64,000 bases of DNA, taken from CAZYFH01 sp964646815 (GTDB lineage: Bacteria > Acidobacteriota > Vicinamibacteria > Vicinamibacterales > UBA8438). The stretch lies in the NCBI GenBank assembly GCA_964646815.1, contig CAZYFH010000009.1, positions 61,112 to 125,111 on the forward strand. The letters are read 5' to 3'. The translations under genes and the position numbers were made by a program. A model generated the notes under the pieces. The model did no database searches and was not told the DNA's origin. It worked only from the letters and a program-made list of their open reading frames with translations. The stretch's first letter is position 1; each line of letters begins with the position of its first letter. Of the stretch, positions 60,780 to 64,000 are shown in pieces.

Positions 60780-62069
60780 ATGACGGACACTCACGAACCC
60801 AGGGGTATCGACGCCGAGGCGCCACGCGACCTCAGGCTCACGCTGGACGATAATCGCCGCCCGGGCGCGCGCATCAAAATCGTGGGTGTCGGCGGCGGTG
60901 GCGGGAATGCGGTCAACCGGATGTTGACGGCCGAGCTCGGCGGCGTCGAATTCATCGTCGCCAACACCGACGCGCAAGCACTCTCTCACAACAATGCTCC
61001 GGTCCGCCTGCAGATTGGCGAGAAACTGACCAAGGGCCTCGGCGCCGGGGCCGACCCGAACATTGGCCGCCAGGCAGCGCTCGAGGACACGGAGCAGCTG
61101 ATCGCGGCGCTCGACGGCGCCGACATGGTCTTTGTCACGACGGGACTCGGCGGTGGCACTGGCACGGGAGCCGCGCCGGTGATCGCGAACCTCGCCAGCG
61201 AGCTCGGCGCGTTGACCGTGGCGGTTGTGACCAAGCCGTTCGCGTTCGAGGGTAGGCGCCGAGCGTCCCAAGCCGGCCGCGGTTTGGCAGAGCTGTACGA
61301 GAGCGTCGACACCGTCATCGCGATCCCGAACGATCGGCTACTGGCCACCATCGACCGCGCCACTACGATGAACGACGCGTTCACGCTGGCTGACGATGTG
61401 CTGCATCAAGCCATCCAGGGCATCTCGGATCTCATCCTCGTTCCTGGGCTCATCAATCTCGATTTCGCCGATGTGACGACGATCATGTCCGGCATGGGAA
61501 TGGCGATCATGGGAACCGGCTATGGCGAGGGAGAGAACCGCGGGGTCGAGGCGGCCACCCGCGCCGTCTCGAGCCCGCTCCTCGAGGACTCGTCGGTCGA
61601 GGGTGCCAGAGGCGTCATCGTCAACGTTACGGGAGGACCGGATCTCTCGATGCTTGAGGTGAGCGAGGCCACGTCAATCATTCACGAGTCTGCGCATGAG
61701 GATGCGAACATCATCTTCGGGGCGGTTGTCGACCAGGCCATGCAGGGGAAGGTCAAAATCACCGTCATTGCGACGGGCTTTGGCGAAGCCGGTGGACGGC
61801 AGGCGGCTAAGACCCTTGCATCGGCGGCCGCTGAGACGCCGGTCGATCTCCAGAACTACACAAGCCAACGGCACGAGGTGCCAGTCGGGCAGGTGGCCAG
61901 CGCCGCGGCGAGCGCGAGCTTTGCGATCTCGCGGCGGCCGCTCGTCGAGTTGCCGCTTCCGGACCCACTCGACTTGGGCGATGGCCACGTAGCCGACATC
62001 GACCTGCCGGCGGCTGAGATGTCCAAGGACGTGCCGGCGTTCCTTCGGCGGCACGACGAATCTGGCTAG
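60780..62069 (+). CDS. ftsZ: Cell-division tubulin homologue FtsZ
   Basis: 429 aa from an ATG with AGGAGG about 10 bases upstream. GTPase motifs KIVGVGGGGGNAVNRM, ANTDAQAL, VTTGLGGGTGTGAAPVIA and the synergy loop NLDFADVTTIM are intact. A linker of about 75 residues leads to the conserved C-terminal peptide DVPAFLRR, which binds FtsA. The TAG stop is part of the CTAG that begins the downstream element. Confidence 0.97.
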   Translation: MTDTHEPRGIDAEAPRDLRLTLDDNRRPGARIKIVGVGGGGGNAVNRMLTAELGGVEFIVANTDAQALSHNNAPVRLQIGEKLTKGLGAGADPNIGRQAALEDTEQLIAALDGADMVFVTTGLGGGTGTGAAPVIANLASELGALTVAVVTKPFAFEGRRRASQAGRGLAELYESVDTVIAIPNDRLLATIDRATTMNDAFTLADDVLHQAIQGISDLILVPGLINLDFADVTTIMSGMGMAIMGTGYGEGENRGVEAATRAVSSPLLEDSSVEGARGVIVNVTGGPDLSMLEVSEATSIIHESAHEDANIIFGAVVDQAMQGKVKITVIATGFGEAGGRQAAKTLASAAAETPVDLQNYTSQRHEVPVGQVASAAASASFAISRRPLVELPLPDPLDLGDGHVADIDLPAAEMSKDVPAFLRRHDESG

Positions 62070-62100
62070 TGGCCTGTATCGGGTGGTTCGCCACGGGCGC

Positions 62101-62400
62101 CTAGCGTGCGGCCTCGGCGCCGGTCTCCCGAAACGCGCGGGCGATCAGGTCGCGGGGCGTGTCGGTGGATCAGGTCTCGCTCGCCGGCCGCACCAAGAGG
62201 AATCGACGGTACTCACCGTTCACTGAGTACTGCAGGGACGGCAGCGTCACGTTCGGGCTGCCGTGGCGTCCCTCTCACACCGCGAATCCCATGAGCATCA
62301 AGCCGGCCAGCGATCCATCCTTGAAGTGTAGCTCGGCGTCGGCCAGCTTTCTCGCCGGCGCCTCAGTGCCGCTCGGTACGATTCTCACCTGCCTGATGTT
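62101..62400 (-). pseudogene. Decayed small gene with in-frame stops inside the ftsZ-acpS element
   Basis: One minus-strand frame reads protein-like through two TGA stops, at 62275-62277 and 62170-62172, to a TAG at 62101-62103: KLADAELHFKDGSLAG..., then GRHGSPNVTLPSLQYSVNGE and RRFLLVRPASE, then TPRDLIARAFRETGAEAAR. The composition and periodicity are of a former soluble domain of about 100 residues. I do not recognise the family with confidence. The first TGA could be a TGG that decayed. Confidence 0.55.
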
Positions 62401-62528
62401 CCTCCACCCGAGGTTGTCGCAAGGCGCATTCCTGGCGTAAACGGCTCGTGTCGATGGGCGAGCGCGCGGCTTGCCGCGCGAGATCGGAACGAAGACGGAA
62501 GCCGCCGGTAACGTGCTCGTTGGTGTCG

Positions 62529-62605
62529 CTAGTGGCCTATAACAGCCATTCGTGGGGTGCGTCCCGGCCGGAAATCGATCTACAAATGGCTCTACAGTCC
62601 ACTAG
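62529..62605. repeat. 77-bp palindromic unit at the right end of the element
   Basis: CTAGTGGCCTATAACAGCC at the left and the inverted CTAGTGGACTGTAGAGCC at the right form a long imperfect stem of about 24 bp; the 28-base centre includes GGTGCGTCCCGGCCGG. It lies inside the larger element, ends at the acpS stop, and can fold on either strand between convergent genes, so it could end transcription from both. Confidence 0.7.
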
Positions 62606-63480
62606 CCGAGTAACACGACCTGCGCCATCCCCAGATCACGCGTGTGCGTGATGGTGACTAGGGCCCGGTCGGCGCCGAGACGCGTGAAGCGGCGCAACGC
62701 GCCCCCGAACAACTCCAGTTGCGGGGGGCCGTGCCGTCGGACGACCTCGATGTCTCGCCAGAGCACCCCTTGCGAGTGACCAGTGCCGAGCGCCTTCATC
62801 GTAGCTTCCTTGGCAGCGAAGCGTCCGGCGAGATGCATCGCGGGGACGTGACGTAGCGTGCTGTAGGTCGCCTCCCGGTTGGTGAAGATCCGCTGAAGGA
62901 AGCGCGCCCCGTAGCGTCGGAGCAGATCGTCGATGCGGGCGACCTCCGCGATGTCGATCCCGACGCCGATGATGCGATCGCCCGCGGCGGTCGCAGCCGT
63001 GAGGTCGCGCCCCGTCATGTTGGGTGGGGCGGGTGTCGAGCCACGTACATCGGTCTCTTTGTGCTCCGTCCCGCGGGTGGCGCCATCCATCGCGGCGTTG
63101 GCCAGCGCGTCAGCATGCGTGTTGTCAGCCCTCGGCACATGTTCGTATCGCACACGATCGAGCGCGGTGGCCAGCTCGTTGGCACGTGCGTGGAGTACTC
63201 TGAGCGCCGGGTGACGCACGCGATACCGACCGGTCATCTGGCGGGTCAGAAGCTGGGAGTCCGAGCGGATGACGACGTCCCGGTGGCCGTGGGTGCCGAG
63301 ATACTCGAGCGCCGCCACGAGGCCGCGGTACTCGGCGACGTTGTTCGTCGCTTCACCAATGGCGCCGTCGAGCTCTGCGATCACCGTGCCATCTGCCGCT
63401 TCGATGCGGACACCATACCCGGCGGGCCCTGGATTGCCGCGCGCGCCGCCGTCGATGTATGTGATGACGGGGGCGCTCAT
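62602..63480 (-). CDS. RNase HI / holo-[acyl-carrier-protein] synthase fusion
   Basis: 292 aa. Residues 1-132 are an RNase H fold of the DGGARGNPGPAG type with the four acidic catalytic residues at Asp10, Glu50, Asp74 and Asp124. A 35-residue linker follows. Residues 168-292 are AcpS: IIGVGIDIAEVARI (Asp176), FLQRIFTNREATY, LAGRFAAKEATMKALGTG (Glu225) and ALVTITHT. The Asp-Glu spacing of 49 equals that of free AcpS. One half cleaves RNA in hybrids, the other loads phosphopantetheine on ACP. The TAG stop lies in a repeat end. Confidence 0.9.
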   Translation of the reverse strand: MSAPVITYIDGGARGNPGPAGYGVRIEAADGTVIAELDGAIGEATNNVAEYRGLVAALEYLGTHGHRDVVIRSDSQLLTRQMTGRYRVRHPALRVLHARANELATALDRVRYEHVPRADNTHADALANAAMDGATRGTEHKETDVRGSTPAPPNMTGRDLTAATAAGDRIIGVGIDIAEVARIDDLLRRYGARFLQRIFTNREATYSTLRHVPAMHLAGRFAAKEATMKALGTGHSQGVLWRDIEVVRRHGPPQLELFGGALRRFTRLGADRALVTITHTRDLGMAQVVLLG

Positions 63481-63492
63481 CTACACAGGCCA

Positions 63493-64000
63493 CTAGGACT
63501 GCGTGGTGGCGCCCGCCTCAAGGCGGAAGTAGAGGATACGCTGGCAGCTTTCGCACTGGATCAGCGTCTTGTTTAGTCGGATGTCGTTGAACAGCTGCGG
63601 CCGCAGGCGGACCTGGCACGTTGTGCACCGACCATCCCGGGCTTCCGAGACCGCGAGGCCCTTGCGCCCCTGGGCGAGGCTCTCGAACAACGCAACCGTC
63701 ACTGCCGGCACGTCGCCGGCGAGCGTGGCGCGGTCCTTCGCGTGCTGGTCGATCTGCTGCTCGAGCAGCATTTGTTGATGCTCGAGCGCGGTGCGCTCCT
63801 CGGCCACAGCGGTTTGCTCGTCGGCCACGGTATTCATTGCGTCGTCGACGCTTGCCGCCAGGACGTCGCCGTCGAGCATCTGTTCCAGCAGCCGGTCCTC
63901 GAGCCGCTCGACCTCGGTTTCAGCGACGGAGATCTCGGCCTGCATCGCGTGGTATTCCTTGTTGGTCTTGACCGCCATCAGCTGCTCTTTGAAACGGCTC
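63493..64000 (-). CDS. Coiled-coil C4 zinc-ribbon protein, N-terminus outside the window
   Basis: The frame continues past the right edge (…RFKEQL before the internal Met), so the gene is partial at its 5' end. Visible are VKTNKEYHAMQAEIS, a long coiled coil rich in Glu and Gln, and a C-terminal zinc ribbon CTTCQVRLRPQ...CESCQRILY. This matches the family often annotated as zf-RING_7 / C4-type zinc-ribbon proteins, of uncertain function. The stop TAG sits in a copy of the CTAGTGGCCTGT motif (63481-63496), 12 bp before the fusion gene. Confidence 0.82.
   Translation of the reverse strand, partial: SRFKEQLMAVKTNKEYHAMQAEISVAETEVERLEDRLLEQMLDGDVLAASVDDAMNTVADEQTAVAEERTALEHQQMLLEQQIDQHAKDRATLAGDVPAVTVALFESLAQGRKGLAVSEARDGRCTTCQVRLRPQLFNDIRLNKTLIQCESCQRILYFRLEAGATTQS

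Larger units (their letters stand above)
62066..62605. mobile_element. CTAG-ended element between convergent ftsZ and rnhA-acpS
   Basis: The left end is CTAGTGGCCTGTA (62066-62078) and the right end, inverted, CTAGTGGACTGTA (62593-62605), a 13-bp terminal inverted repeat with one mismatch. The ends supply the TAG stops of both flanking genes. It is related to 12719-12884 at both ends but is longer by about 370 bp, the extra part being a decayed minus-strand gene. A perfect GCGCGGC-TT-GCCGCGC hairpin lies at 62463-62478. Confidence 0.7.

Overview
This window is a high-G+C bacterial chromosome segment packed with housekeeping genes. It looks like an acidobacterial genome, possibly of the Vicinamibacteria type. 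That placement is inference. It rests on two tandem secreted VWFA proteins of the kind known from Acidobacteria, a remnant of an ECF-type sigma factor resembling those abundant in that phylum, an outer-membrane DUF481 protein (Gram-negative envelope), a meso-DAP-type MurE, and many short dispersed intergenic repeats. No rRNA, tRNA, CRISPR array, intact insertion sequence or prophage was recognised.

Layout. 1-8.4 kb holds an isoprenoid, phospholipid and envelope-protease block (truA end, uppS, cdsA, dxr, rseP, a MATE exporter), then a HAD phosphatase and ispG on the other strand. 8.4-20.7 kb is a haem and cytochrome region: DUF481 protein, hemL, a methyltransferase and a small c-type cytochrome, then the minus-strand run VWFA-VWFA-hemX/ccsA-hemA-hemC-cobA/hemD-hemB. 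21.0-30.6 kb is a plus-strand complex I operon, nuoACDHJKLMN, with no nuoB, E, F, G or I. 30.7-33.0 kb is a minus-strand Fo operon (two small membrane proteins, atpB, atpE, atpF) with no F1 genes. 33.1-45.0 kb is mixed: EamA exporter, PhzF protein, a secreted beta-propeller, a fused 2-oxoacid dehydrogenase E1, cupin, rhomboid protease, murJ, a zinc-finger/alkyltransferase fusion behind a truncated sigma gene, an epimerase and a divergent YchF. 45.2-62.1 kb is a complete-looking dcw cluster, mraZ-rsmH-ftsL-ftsI-murE-murF-mraY-murD-ftsW-murG-murC-ftsQ-ftsA-ftsZ, lacking murB and ddl. The window ends with an RNase HI/holo-ACP synthase fusion and a zinc-ribbon coiled-coil protein.

How it fits together. 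Dxr and IspG make isoprenoid precursors; UppS turns them into undecaprenyl diphosphate, which carries the lipid intermediates made by MraY and MurG, probably flipped by MurJ and polymerised by FtsW/FtsI. The haem cluster serves the cytochromes of an aerobic chain fed by complex I, and the proton gradient drives the ATP synthase whose Fo part is here.

The least ordinary features are: (i) short inverted-repeat elements placed exactly at the 3' ends of core genes, so that the stop codons of uppS, hemB, murD, ftsZ and the rnhA-acpS fusion lie inside the element ends; one such interval carries a decayed gene; (ii) heptanucleotide GAACCTG-type tandem repeats between genes, even inside the nuo operon; (iii) an RNase HI/AcpS fusion keeping both sets of catalytic residues; (iv) splitting of complex I and ATP synthase so that every Fe-S subunit and every F1 subunit is encoded elsewhere; (v) a likely leaderless uppS transcript and a clear 10-bp-periodic MraZ operator.
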